Source of the DNA: Curvularia sp. ZM96
Lineage: Eukaryota > Ascomycota > Dothideomycetes > Pleosporales > Pleosporaceae
Assembly: GCA_022457065.1 (NCBI GenBank)
Contig: JAJGBQ010000003.1
Coordinates: 4,898,001-4,962,000, forward strand
Reading direction: 5' to 3'
Length of the DNA: 64,000 bases
Position 1 is the stretch's first letter, and every line of letters begins with the position of its first letter. The position numbers and the translations under genes are program-made. Below the pieces are notes generated by a model. The model had not been told where the DNA came from, did no database searches, and worked only from the letters and a program-made list of their open reading frames with translations. Positions 1 through 11,579 of the stretch are shown here, in pieces.

Positions 1-204
1 AATAAGAGAAGGGTTTCCCCGCGCACCACAGAAGAAGGCGATGCCTACCTCAAACGATGTAGTTCGGGCATGGGTCCGCGTCATCGACAACAAGGTCTTC
101 CCAAGTACTCTGTCGTGCGACCAGATGAAGAAAGTCTCGATGTAGGACGGCATAAGAAACCTCGTATCGTAAGACAAGACGGTGCTTACATAGGTGAGCC
201 TTGA
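1..204 (+). CDS. possible 3' end of a gene running in from the left edge
   Basis: Frame 1 is open from the first base to a TGA at 202-204, giving a hydrophilic 67-residue tail rich in Arg and Lys that ends in DGAYIGEP. No family is recognised. A 67-codon open run happens by chance a few percent of the time in DNA of this composition, so this is only a candidate. A GTGAGC at 194-199 could instead be an intron donor, in which case the true end lies elsewhere. Nothing downstream continues it convincingly. Confidence 0.25.
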   Translation, partial: NKRRVSPRTTEEGDAYLKRCSSGMGPRHRQQGLPKYSVVRPDEESLDVGRHKKPRIVRQDGAYIGEP

Positions 205-2948
205 ACCCTGCACATACCGCGAAAGCAGGTACAGGAACAAGGCTGTTGGTCGTTCTTTTTTCTTCTTTGGATCAAGTCCTCGGCGTCAAAGAACAAAGAG
301 GAAAGGGAAAAGAAAATAAGAAATGGATACCTGTCACTCCACATCCCGACAAGCCCGACTGACGCGTATGAGACCCTTGGCTAACGTGTCCGAGATGCTC
401 GTATCGATAGAGACTACGACGGCGTTCACGACTCCCTGCAGCCACGTACGCTCCCCAAGGAACAATGACGCGAGCCCACCCGTTCTTCGAAACACACCTA
501 TGCAAGCTACTGTTGCGCGGCTGCCCTAGTGAATCCTCAATCTCCGTCCTGCTTTCCTTAGTTGCTCTCGACACTACATAGAGTTTGCTCTAAGAGAAAA
601 AAATCTCCAGCATTTCTCCTACTAGCTTAGCACATACATACACTAGGGTAAAACAGGGCCCGTAAAAACCCGCCGTTACTATCGATAACCACCCTTGTCC
701 ACCCCCCATAAGCCCTTAGAGCCATCCATCTCACTTTTCAGCCCTACACAACGCACGCTTAGCACGCCGCGGCATGGAGCGCCCCGGCAAAGCCCAGCTC
801 CAATCAGCACGCATTGGAAGCCCTCGCTCGCTCCTCTTTTAAGCCACATCACCGATTCGTCCATCGTATTCCCGACCAGGATCCGATATCTCTGTCGGGT
901 AGGTATATTACACACGCAGCGCCGCATATATGTAGGGTAAGCAGAGTTTGCATCTCGGCGGCATGCCGGCAAATCCTCTTAGCTTTTGAACAAGAGACTG
1001 CGAAGGAAGAAAGTAAGAAGAGACAGAGAGACAGAAAAAATCGGCCCCAGGGACGTTTACGCAAAACGGTGAGCCAGTAGGAAGACCGTTGAGGAAAGCG
1101 CGCGCATTGTTGCAGTGGAGCCCAACCCATGCCCGCCAAGCCGTGCTTGAGCGTAAAAACCTTTTCCAGCATCTCTATGATGCTAACATGCGACTATAGA
1201 GAATATGTGTATATGTAATCAAGCGTCGGCTACTTGGCTAAATATTTTTTTTCTCTTCCTTCAACTGACTCGTAATACATACGTATGTAGACTACGTACT
1301 TACACGCTACATACTTACGTGTACTTTAATCTTTTTCGCTCGTCCTCGGCATATTGCTCCCCTCGGACAAAAAAAAAGAGGCTCCTCGGGTATGAAGCAA
1401 CGAACCCCCACCCCCACTTTTACACTGTGCCAAACCTCTACGTTGAGTATCTGACTAGGGTTTTTTACATGCAAAAAAAAAGGTGATGAGGATTAGAAAT
1501 CGTAGGAAGAAAGAGTGAAGCGCAAAAAAAAAAATCTTTTTTTTTCGCAAGGGTTTAGATGACATGCATCCAGAGGGCTTCTAGAACGCCGACTCATACC
1601 GTGCAGGAGACTGTGTAGGAGTATGGTGTGGTGTGGTGTGCGTGCGTGTAGGTGTGTAAACTTACACGTACAGGGAAGATAAAGCGAGTGTGTGAAACAG
1701 TGAGACTGTGTGGCTCACCAACCCCCCGGCTAGTGTAAGTTGAATATGCACCTGTGCAGCCTGTGTCGGCATCAGTATCCGGCATGCGACAGGCCTAGAT
1801 CACTCGTTTCGATCTTTTCATTTCACTCGCCGTGCAGTGTTCTCAGCTCATCTGATTTTCCCTTGTCCGTGGTAACACGCAGACACCTATCAACGCCTCG
1901 GAACTCTATCTGACATGGGCCATGTTAGCGTAGTTGATTCTGCAGCTTGTTCTTCTTGTTTGCTTTTTTGGTCTGGCTTTGGAGTTCCGCGGAAACGTGT
2001 GTCACGCAACAAAAGCATGGGAGCTGAATCTAGATTCCATTGCGTCAACCGATGCTGTGTTTTCAGCTTGGATGGTTCATGCGTGCTAGCTTAGCTCGCG
2101 TGGTTGTATAGCTGGAGACAGTGCTTTGTGGTAAAGTTCGGCGCTGCCGGGGGCTCCAAGTTTACTGCATCCTTTGTCACGATACTGGTACGATGACACA
2201 AGGAAACTCTGGACTACATCACATGTTGCAGCACGTGACAGAAGTGTAAAAGGATGATTCTAGTAATCTTACTTGGGTATCTCTGTTAGCTTCAGTGCCT
2301 ATACTACAGTCGCTAGTCTGCCTGGGCAGCGTTGGTACACTATCGCGAACAAGACAATTTTGTAGGCTTGACAAATGTTGTACATATTAAAATGCCCGTC
2401 AGAAAGGAAATCGACGGAAAGAAAGAAAAAAGAAAAAGTCTATATGACTAGCAGCCCGATTGAGCAAGCGACACCCCGTCTACAAACTCATCCCTTTTTT
2501 TGTTGTCGCATACAAAACTCATGTCTTTTATCGTGTCATAATCCCATGCGCCCACTGTTTGGTCGCTTGTCAAACTCATAACCATAACGTTGGAAAAACA
2601 GAAATACAGAAGCGATCAAGAAAATAGTGTACAGGAGAATTTTCGTAGCTGCGCCGCCCAAATGGCTCAGTTCCGTCCAGCGACAACTGAAAGCGATGCA
2701 GCGTCGCAGTCTTGCCGTGCCCAGGCCTGCCCAGATGCAGGGCATGACCGAAATAGACGGATACTGCGTGCGTCACGTTGGCCCTGCTGAGTGGGCGTGG
2801 TGCATGCAGTCGAACAGTCCGGGCGCTTCTGGAATGCGCCGACGACCTGCTGCGGCTGCAGGGGGCACGGTCTCCGCGGGGTGCGGTCGGCTCCGCGTAC
2901 CTTGTCGTTGTGCTACTCGATGCAAGCTGTACGCTCAAGTCGAAGCAC
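205..2948. other. 2.7 kb without a recognisable gene
   Basis: Short open frames occur on both strands, but none has recognisable protein content. The stretch around 1240-1560 is A/T rich with several poly-A and poly-T runs, and 1620-1660 is rich in GT. The right end must hold the 3' UTR and terminator of the C2H2 gene that stops at 2949. No repeat family or transposon ends are visible. Confidence 0.5.
1520..1548. repeat. poly-A/poly-T inverted repeat
   Basis: GCGC followed by eleven A, then TC, then nine T and CGC. The arms can pair as a hairpin of about 12 bp closed by GCG/CGC. It lies in non-coding DNA. It could be a chance run of homopolymers or a remnant of a poly-A tail. Confidence 0.5.
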
Positions 2949-5075
2949 TCAGTCATGGTTACCTCCGCGCCTGCGATGCTTGCCAGGGAAATCAACCTCG
3001 GGATGCACCACTCGCATGTGGCGTGTCAGTGCGTCGTTACGTGAGAAGGTCTTCTCCTCGACGCAGAGAGCGCAGCGCACCTTTTGCTTGCGGGCATTGT
3101 GGATCGTGTCCTCGTGACGGGTCAGGTCGTAAGGGCGCGAGAAGACGGTATTGCAAGGCTTGCCCGTGGTTGGGTTGATGCGCTCACATTTGTGGGGGCC
3201 CGCTTGTGAGTTGCGCTCCAGGATAGCCGCCGACGTCATAGCGGTGCTGAGGTTTGCGCTCCGGTGGCCCTCGCGCTTGTGCTTCTGCAACTTTTGAGGG
3301 GTCTCAAAGCGCTGCGAGCAGCCGTGATATGTGCACGAATAGGTGCCAGACTCGGCAGTGGTGGACGCGGGCTTGGTCAGGTATCGGTCCGACACAACGC
3401 TGCTCTGGCTTCCATTGGGAGGTTCTGCTTCGCTCGCGCTCGACTCCATCGAGGTCATGTGAGCCGGGAACTCCGGTGTCTGGTCCACAGTCGAGGACAT
3501 GTTGCCAGCTGTCGACCGGTATTGTGATGTGGAGTTCATCGAGAGGCCCTGCATGTTGCTCTGCAGTGAAGGCGTGGCAAAGTTGAAGTTTGCCGACGGC
3601 TGTAGTGATGAAACAGTTGATGTGGAGAAGTTGGGCGAGAACTGAGGAGTGTTCCAGCTGTCTCGTCGATACGAGTGTGCTGAAGTGTCGAAGCTGGGCT
3701 GGGTGGCGTTCTTGTACTGTTCGCCACTGTTGTATTGGCTAGTATACTCGCTAGCACCAGTGTCAGGAAACAAAGGGGCTTTTGAGTCTTCCTCGGACTC
3801 GCGGTAGTCGAGCATGGCATCCTTGGGCGAGATGGTCTTGGGCTCCGCGTCGTCGTTTGCAGCCATGTGAGACTTCATTGCGTAAGCCGCATCAGCCTGG
3901 CGGTTTTGCTCACGTACTGCCATGGCAGTGCTCATGGGCGAGTTGAACGTGTTGCTAGGTTGCCGATAAGGAGAGCCTCTGCGGAAGGGTGAGTCACTTC
4001 TCGAGGCAGTGCTGCTTGGCGACTGCGAGCGCGCAAATTGGGCGGCTTGCAGAGCACGCTGCACGTTGTCGTTGGTGTTGCTGCGGTGGTAAGGTGACAG
4101 CAGCGATGGTTGTGCTGGCTTCGACTGTGGTACTGAGGTGCTGGCGGCGCTGGGCTCGTAGAAGCCAGTGTCGGCAGCAATGTCGGTGTAGGTTCTTTCA
4201 AACTTGGGGACGGGTCGCATGTCTGGCTCGTTGTAAGTACAGAACTCGTCGAAAAGCCAGGCGTCTATGCGGCTGCTGAGTGTCTCACCATTTGAGGGCA
4301 TCTTGAGCTCCATGTCGTCTTGGGCCGTGTGGGGTGTCGCTGGAGAGTCGTGTCCGTAGCTTGAGACTGACTGGCCTGCGGAGTGAGCAAAGTCGGGGAC
4401 ATCTTCGCCAGTGTGCTCCATGAGAGCTTGCTTCATGGACATGTGTGCCGACATGGTGTGGTCCATGTTGACGGAGTTGTGTGAGTAGTTGTTGAAGCTG
4501 TTACCGTTCATAAAGGAGTCTTGTGTAGGTGTCTGTGTGGGTGTTGGGAGATGGTTCTGGAGAGATCTTGAACATCGGTTAGCGTGGTCCGGGAACAAGG
4601 GCAAATTCTCGGGACAAGCAACATACTGGTAACCTGCGGAGTGGCCGACGGGCTGGTACTGCGAGGCACTGGAGCCTATTGACGAGGAGGAAGAGGCACG
4701 CTGGTGGCCACGGGCCTGTCGCTGTGAGGGAGTCTGCAGGGACTGTGGCTGGGCGTTTGCATAATTGGCCCAGGACTCAAGCCCGGTGCTGGCGTTGCTG
4801 GCTGACAGCATCGACGGTTGCGCGTAGCCCTGAGCGAGCTGGGGCGTAGGGGTGGACTGCTGGATGCGGATGGCTGGACTGGCGAAGCTGGGGTTGTATG
4901 TGCTCGTCATGTACGAGGCGTTGTTGTTGGAGTTCAGGTAGTCGAAGAGGATCTTCTGGTCGAAGAGAGGTTGGGCGGCGAATGTCTGGGGTAGGTGGTG
5001 GTCAAGGGGAAGGTGCGAGGGAGATGGTGACGGTATGGTTGGCAGGTGCTGACGTCGTGTGGGCAGCGCTAACAT
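2949..5075 (-). CDS. C2H2 zinc-finger transcription factor, Rpn4-like
   Basis: Probable DNA-binding transcription factor of 688 aa. Exons 5075-4627 and 4566-2949. The 60-nt intron (GTATGT donor, GCTAAC branch, CAAG acceptor) keeps the frame, so an unspliced reading would wrongly add 20 residues. The first two thirds are low complexity (Ser, Gln, Asn, Pro), as in activation regions. Three fingers lie in the last ~115 residues: C-x4-C...H-x4-H; an atypical finger with ten residues between its cysteines, followed by the stretch FSRPYDLTRHEDTIH; and CALC...HMRVVH. The wide-spaced finger and the F-R-x-Y/N-x-L core resemble fungal Rpn4, which activates proteasome genes in yeast; the function here is inferred. 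A basic tail GKHRRRGG follows the last finger. The ATG at 5075 is the first in frame. Confidence 0.85.
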   Translation of the reverse strand: MLALPTRRQHLPTIPSPSPSHLPLDHHLPQTFAAQPLFDQKILFDYLNSNNNASYMTSTYNPSFASPAIRIQQSTPTPQLAQGYAQPSMLSASNASTGLESWANYANAQPQSLQTPSQRQARGHQRASSSSSIGSSASQYQPVGHSAGYQYVACPENLPLFPDHANRCSRSLQNHLPTPTQTPTQDSFMNGNSFNNYSHNSVNMDHTMSAHMSMKQALMEHTGEDVPDFAHSAGQSVSSYGHDSPATPHTAQDDMELKMPSNGETLSSRIDAWLFDEFCTYNEPDMRPVPKFERTYTDIAADTGFYEPSAASTSVPQSKPAQPSLLSPYHRSNTNDNVQRALQAAQFARSQSPSSTASRSDSPFRRGSPYRQPSNTFNSPMSTAMAVREQNRQADAAYAMKSHMAANDDAEPKTISPKDAMLDYRESEEDSKAPLFPDTGASEYTSQYNSGEQYKNATQPSFDTSAHSYRRDSWNTPQFSPNFSTSTVSSLQPSANFNFATPSLQSNMQGLSMNSTSQYRSTAGNMSSTVDQTPEFPAHMTSMESSASEAEPPNGSQSSVVSDRYLTKPASTTAESGTYSCTYHGCSQRFETPQKLQKHKREGHRSANLSTAMTSAAILERNSQAGPHKCERINPTTGKPCNTVFSRPYDLTRHEDTIHNARKQKVRCALCVEEKTFSRNDALTRHMRVVHPEVDFPGKHRRRGGNHD

Positions 5076-5935
5076 AATAGTCGTCGGAGGGAAAAAGTAA
5101 GGGACCAGAGCGGGTGGCGAGTTGCTTTAATACTAGGGGGCGGCCGGCCGATGGCTCGGGATGGCTCGCCGATTCAAGAGCACGACGACTTGATGAGGTG
5201 ATCTGAGTCGCCTGCCGTGGAAGAGGGTGGAAGGATGCGTGCCTGGGGCTGGGCCGGCGGTGCTCGGAATGCCGGGTTTAAGAGACTTAGAGACGAGTGT
5301 CCGGCAGTGATTGTTAATGCTTTGCTGAGAGATTGTTTGGAAGCGAGTTGACCTGGACGAGCAGAGCGGAGACGAGTATTCATACTTGCTATGACGCAAC
5401 ACTAGAGTCGGCCGTGCAGGGATTACGGCGCTAGCGACGCCAACCTGCACGGCGCGATCGACAAGCACCCACACTCCCCCTCCACCCTGCATCCCACCGG
5501 CCGGGGCCCTGTCTGGCCGAAAGGCTGTGCACAGCCCGCCTGCTTGTCTCTCAACCATTTGAATTTTTTAGCCTGCCCTCGGGTAGCATCCGAGATGCTC
5601 ATGGTCCACCACTGCAAGCGGCTCCCACAGTACCGAGGATTCGCCTGTCGACGACGCACCCGAGCCACGTTTCCACCTGTCTGTGCCTGGCCCCGAGCTC
5701 ACCCCATAGCTGCAGACGAAACCATCGCGCTGACCGTCGACTGGGTAAGCCGTATCGGCTGTGGGTGGTGCTGTATACAGAGCATTATGCGACAGCCGAC
5801 ACCCACGCCCAACACTTCCAACAGGCAGCCGGCTTTACTGCTTTGTCCGTCTCTTGGCCTCGTGACCAACGGCGCCGGCTGCCATCGGGCAGGCGGAGCA
5901 GCCTCGTCTTCATGCGCCCCGTATTCCCAAGGAGC

Positions 5936-5960
5936 ACTCGACAAGGACAACTTGTCGAGT
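5936..5960. repeat. perfect 10-bp inverted repeat with 5-nt loop
   Basis: ACTCGACAAG at 5936-5945 and its exact reverse complement CTTGTCGAGT at 5951-5960 are separated by GACAA. It could be a dyad binding site or a hairpin. It lies about 860 bp upstream of the Rpn4-like start codon. Confidence 0.6.
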
Positions 5961-8900
5961 ATCCGTATGTACGCGAATGCGAGGGCCTCCAGCCACCGTA
6001 TCATACCCACTGAATATCGAAAAGTCAATCACATGGGCGAGCAGGTGACTCATAGGCGCCGTTCCGACTGTCGACTGTGGATGGATTATCATGGCGAGGT
6101 CAGCTCACAACGCCCAAGGCCGCGCAAGACGTTAAAGGCCACGTGGTATCAAGTAGACACGTATCCGTCAATAGCCTACCCCATATTCTGTCATGTACTA
6201 AGCATAGCTGAGATCTCCATCTGGTGGTGGCCAAAACGGTTCCCGCACCACAGCACTGGCAACCAGAGCCGCACATCACCCGGATGCCATGTTGAGGCTG
6301 GACATGGCGCCACATCCAAGCAACTGGGTCTTGTTTGAACATGCTAGCACTAACACTGATAGGCTCACAGGTACATGATCAGCTAGACACGCTCAACCAA
6401 CCCGCAGGTGGAACGTGGGCTTCCGCTTCGGCTCTGACTGCACCCTTGATCTACCACAACGGAGCCGCCGGTGCGACAAAGCAATAAGCAACTCACAACA
6501 CAGGGAAAAATCTTCACCGAGAAACCTCCCTTGGCCCTTGCGAGCTGGAGAAGGGCATGCGCAGGGCACTGCAAGCATCGCATCCACTCACCGAGCAGTG
6601 CTGGAGCCGACGTGGCATCGCTTGGGCGGACCAGATCGATTGACATATGCAGGGTCCATTCCACCATGTGGCAGTGCAGCCCTACCGTACTCCGTATGCG
6701 CGACGTTACTGCAACCCCGGCCTCCCCGAACTTCTAGGCCTTCGATTCGCCATGCCAGCGCACTAGCCACACCCTGCACGGCCACATTCCACGCTCCAGT
6801 GCCTCGGTTCACGGGGCCGAAGCTGCTAGTACCGGAAGGGCAGTACTTTTGCTTTCCATGCATTTCTACACTTACTTACAAACACATACGCAGTACTCGT
6901 ACAGCAGACGCACCACGCTCGTGTGCCTTCGTGTTGCTTCCACTGACTGTTTTCTTTGTCGTACGGCAGGAGCGCTAGCCGCTCGCTTGTGACCAGCCAT
7001 GACGTCAATCTCCGAGTTTCCTCTCCATTTCCGACAAAGATCCGCGCCCACCATTGGAGCCAACCTTTGCTCCTGCGCGCCCTCTGCCGCTCACTGCTTT
7101 TGCTTCACTTCTTTTCTATTCTTGTGCATTGTCAATCCAATATTTGCCAGAGGGATATCCTTTCCCTCTTCGCGACACCACTTGCAACCTTGGCTGCTGC
7201 GACTGGACTCCAGCGTGCACATCACCTGTCGGAGCCCCCCACAACCAAGTCATCCATCCGCCAACGGCTGGGCGGGCGCCATACCCCTTAGCTCATCGTC
7301 CCGTCAGTCCGCGGTTGTGGGATGATGAGACCCTGCATCAACTTGATTTTGTCCAAGTTTCTACCGCTCAACATGTGCTCTGAACGGCCGCCCATCTGCC
7401 GATCATGACGCCGTATCGCGTGGTGCTGCCTCGCTCCACTCGCGTTGCTCCTGTGACATACCACCTGCGACCCTGACAACTTATGCGCCAACACTGCCTT
7501 TTACATTATTGGGAGGGGGAAGCCTTTCTATTCCTGTCGTCTTATCAATCATGCGTACGTCTCTTTTCTTTATTGGTAGTCTCCTGGGCAAACATGTCCA
7601 GGTCCACGTCAACCCAGGGCTGCCGCGACCCAACACAACTGCCATTGGGCATCCAAGAGCTTCATCAATGCAACATCATCGCAACACTAATTACGTCTGC
7701 GGCCCACGCCTGTTTGGCACGCCGTGGCATAGCTGAATACAATTGCAGCGTCATACCTACCCTATGCGACACATCACTCCCCAATACTACGGGCCGTCAC
7801 ATCATAAACGCGTTTCCTTTCTTTTGCTCCTGTACGGCTCAACTCAATTCAGTGGGTATCCGCGACGCCATTGATGCGACGTGGAGGGGCCCTCCGGACT
7901 TCCCCGTTAAGCCTAGTGGGCCGATGAGATCAGACGACGACGATTACGACGTCAGCACCAAATGCACTCTGCGCGCCTGTCGGTTTTTTACATTGCAAAG
8001 CAATACTTTTTGGATTCTGCCGTTTCTTGGGCCGACCGGCATCCATGTTCGCCCGTGTTTCAAGCGATATTGCGCCGCATGCACCCTGCCAAGCACCTCT
8101 CGGGCTGACATGGTTAACTCCGCCCGGCAGTATGCATCCATTGCTGATACGAACGTTAATCAGACATTACAAAGACAATCGGCCTCGCGACAAAAATGCC
8201 GCTCGACGCGGCAACACAGGCGCTTGCATAAGCTTGCGTCTAGGGACGGAAACATGACCAGCTTGGAACACGATACGAGGTTCAGCAGGCCCAAGTGCAT
8301 TACAAGGGTGCTGGTGGTAGAGTAATGGGCTCAAACTGTAGTTCCAATGGCGAACGCGCACGTGCACTGCGACCGTTTTGCGCATTGTCCCTTCAGCCTC
8401 CAGATCTTGCCTCCTCGCTAATCTGTGATCAGTTCCGTTCGCCTCCACATGGTGAGCATGTCAGCTCAGCTCTAAAACTTCCTCCCGAGATTTGGCCCCT
8501 CATGTCTGATAGGATAGCCGCTTGTAATGCTCGTAATGACTTTCTGTGGAATGGCCAATGAGTACTCCGTAATACGACTTCTTCAAGCCTCGGTTTCCCA
8601 TCTAGTCGTCCTAGTATTGCGCCATCCCTGCACATATGGGCTGTTTGCACCTCATTCAGGCGTCATTTGGTTCATGAATGTAGATTCAAATCTTTTCAGC
8701 TGAGACGATACGAAGCGCGAGGGGCGTACGAACTTGTGAACCGAACCAAAAGTTGTCGTAGCTTGGGAAGACACCACCCATTTCTTCCAACCCGCCAATA
8801 CCACTACTTGTGGCAATACGTCCAAGACGTCGTCAAGTCCGCTAGAAAAAAGTTGTCTCCGCTTCAGCCGCATGCGCCCCGCTTGGTACCATCCAACACG

Positions 8901-10611
8901 GCCCTTTTTCAACTTTCTCGTCGCCAATCTCACACCCGACGCGTCCTTTGCTAGATCCCGCTGGGGCTGGCATGTGCGCGTTGCGAGTTCTGACTCGTAC
9001 GAGCCCACTAAACCCTGCAACTCTGGGGTTCCCGACCGTATTTGACTGCTGTTACGCTTTTCTTCTTTGGGGTAATGCACTTGTTGCTCGTTCGTATCCG
9101 GAGTTAGATGTCGTGTTGGGTATTCAGGTGGTTTCAAGGGTGGTGTAATGCGACTGAAGTCAATATTCGCCAAGGCCGGCCGTATGTGCTTGAGCAGAGG
9201 ATCGATTCCAAGGTAGGTTTAGAATCGGAGACTGGGAAGTGCTAGATATACTTCTAGTAATCTCTTACTTAACAAGTGTTTTATACACATGGTCCTACCC
9301 ATTGATCCCATACCTTTCAAGCTCACATTGGTGTTTTGTATCTCGTCACACTCCAAATGCACATCTATCATTCAACTACTCTCCTTCTAAAACAAACACT
9401 AAGCAATCATGTACTAGTATCATGAGGACCACTACTTTACATCGCTACATTCATTTTCGTAGCGAAGATTTCGTGGCTCCTCCTAAGCGCTTCTTTACGC
9501 ATTTTACTCAACTTCTTCATGATCTCTACAATCAAGGGTAACTAAAAATTTGCTATTACGCCCGCTCCCTTCGAGTAGCTATCAGCGCCTCACATGTCCT
9601 TCCCTGGCTCAAGTTGAATCTGAGACACGTGAATTTCTTCTTCACATCAGACATATTAGTCATCAATCCGGTCAAGCTGGTCTCATGCGTTTAGGTTTTT
9701 TGATTGTGCCACTGCTGCGTTTTTAGATTGATCGTTAACAAGCCTGCTTTGCATCATCTTTACTTTAACCTTCTTGCCATTACTCACACACTTATCTGGA
9801 TAATCCTTCTCACTGCCAGAAACTAGAATGAGAAATAGGATTTCTCGATGAAGTCAGAATATGACTTCTCCGCTCTCTTCGGACTTGAGAAAGTGTAGTA
9901 AACATCGTTATGCCGACTATGCTAGTAGTTGAATATCAGTTGCGCGCTCGTCAAATCTAGATACCTTGACAGTGACCTATATATACATGCAACCATACGT
10001 TATACTATCCTATGTTTACCATTTTCAAAAAGACACAAATCTGCCCCGCCATCGCCTCGATTGCTCCCTCCACGTGTCTCCACAACGATACAACGACTTA
10101 AACAATACATGCCTCACTAGAAAGATTAGGAACGACACGAAAAACCGTATTTATCTTACTTAGACAGCCAGCAACATCAAGACCACCTCGATCTTTCTAC
10201 GTCAATATCCTATATGGCCTTCAACATATATTCTCTCAACTCCTCGGTTTGAGACTAATTGGCCATCCAGGGGATCTAACATGCATATTGGGGAAAACTA
10301 TACGATGATAAAATTCACCTTGGTACAAAATTCCATTCGGACTTCTCTGGTGTGACGGTTTACTCTCCAAGAGATAGTACATCAAATACGCCGCTTGCTA
10401 TGACAGTTCATCTTTGGTATTTTTTCTCATTCTCTAACATACAACCTCGTAACTCTATAAAAAAAAAGTAGAGGCTACATCTCATACTTGTAGATAGGGC
10501 AAAAGCTACAACATGGGTGTTCACACACACTCTGGCTTGTGCAACACTGCAATGCCATACTTGATTCAAAATATCCAACGCTAACCCCCAGCAATCCAAT
10601 GGTCCAACTCC

Positions 10612-10626
10612 GTGTGTGTGTGTGTC
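10612..10626. repeat. short (GT)n microsatellite
   Basis: An uninterrupted GT run lies in the A/T-rich spacer about 130 bp beyond the stop codon of the p24 gene. No function is apparent. Confidence 0.6.
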
Positions 10627-10758
10627 CCGCCGTACAATACAATCGCGTCTACCGATCCCGGTAATCGCATGAATTTTTGCCTTGCTGTAACCCCCCCGCG
10701 CCGTCCCCCGCCCTATTTCGCTGCGTGCATACGAAGCCATATGTGCGTTGAGAAGATT

Positions 10759-11579
10759 CTAAGTAAGCTTCTGCTTGATGAAGAACGAGCGCAGATGCGA
10801 CAACTGCCAGACGCAGGTGACACCAAGGACGACGAGTTGGATAAGTGTCCAGCGAACGACGCGCGAGTTTGTATGTTCGGATTGGTCACGGAATTCGGCT
10901 TCGCGCTCCTGTAGACTTGTTAGCCTGCTTTCATATATGCAGAGCCCCTCCTTGCAGCCAAAACACATGGTAAATCAACATACTCTCTGGAAGACCTGTT
11001 CCCTCCTAATGTCGTGTAGTCGTGCGTTCAGGTCCTGGACCTTCTGCACCAGCGTCTGGACCTTGTCCTTGTCCGTACTCTCGATCCTGCTTGTCTCTCC
11101 AATTGCCATGTCCAGGGTGAACTTGACCGTGCCATGAATACCAGAGTCTAGCCAGTTGCCGCTGCTGTGAACATTCTGAGGAATGACGCAGATCCTGTGC
11201 TGTCCGCTGTCGGCAGCGCTGAAAGTGAAACGGCCTTCTGCAGATCCTCTTTGGGCCACAATGCGGTGGTTGTTGTCAAACGTCTCTTCGACAGTCACGA
11301 AGACGCCGACCTCGGATTTGGGCAGGTAGGATTTGGTCGCATCGTCCCAGGGTTCAGCGTGGTAATGGCCTGAGATTATTAGTCGTGTCTCTTATACTCC
11401 TTTTCCGAGGTCCTGTAGCCGGAAAGAACTACAGATAAAGGATATCCCGTACCGACTACCAGCGTATCCTTGGGCAATTCCTCATAGAAGCACTTCTGGA
11501 CTGCGCCCTCTAGGAAGAAGTGCAGCGCTTGGGTCGGGACCGCCAGCGCGGCAGCAAGCAGTATTGTTGGTTTCCACAT
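10759..11579 (-). CDS. emp24/gp25L/p24 family cargo receptor
   Basis: Type I membrane protein of COPII/COPI vesicles that selects cargo between ER and Golgi (family knowledge). Exons 11579-11453, 11369-10984 and 10908-10759 give 220 aa, the usual family length. Introns of 83 and 75 nt have CTAAT and CTAAC branch points. A signal peptide (about 1-18) is followed by a GOLD domain beginning LHFFLEGAVQKCFYEELPK; its two cysteines (KCF and HRIC) should form the family disulfide. A coiled-coil stretch, one transmembrane helix and a short cytosolic tail ending FFIKQKLT follow. The FF pair and K-x-K-x-x ending fit COP coat binding and ER retrieval. The start LHFFLEG and this tail point to the p24-alpha (Erp/TMED9-like) subfamily. 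Confidence 0.93.

Larger units (their letters stand above)
5076..10758. other. 5.7 kb without a convincing gene
   Basis: This stretch separates the Rpn4-like gene (start 5075) from the 3' end of the p24 gene (stop 10759). Open frames of up to 280 codons exist, but they lack conserved motifs and overlap open frames in other phases. From about 9240 to 10450 the DNA is A/T rich with no long frame. The first 500 bp are probably the promoter and leader of the regulator, including a 69-codon upstream frame (5383-5174). A long promoter or non-coding RNA is possible but cannot be shown here. Confidence 0.5.

Noticed and set aside
6046..6052. TGACTCA, a perfect GCN4/CpcA-type site
   Set aside because: A 7-bp match is expected several times by chance in 64 kb, and no amino-acid gene starts nearby.
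5544..6338. 264-codon open frame on the plus strand
   Set aside because: No motif, uneven residue content rich in Cys, His and Arg, and shorter open frames on both strands over the same DNA; taken as chance.
7483..8325. 280-codon open frame on the plus strand
   Set aside because: Longest frame in the gene-free stretch, but it has no recognisable domain, no coding-like composition and no supporting splice structure.
8652..9173. 173-codon open frame on the minus strand
   Set aside because: Hydrophilic, no family resemblance, and no neighbouring exon that extends it; too weak to call.
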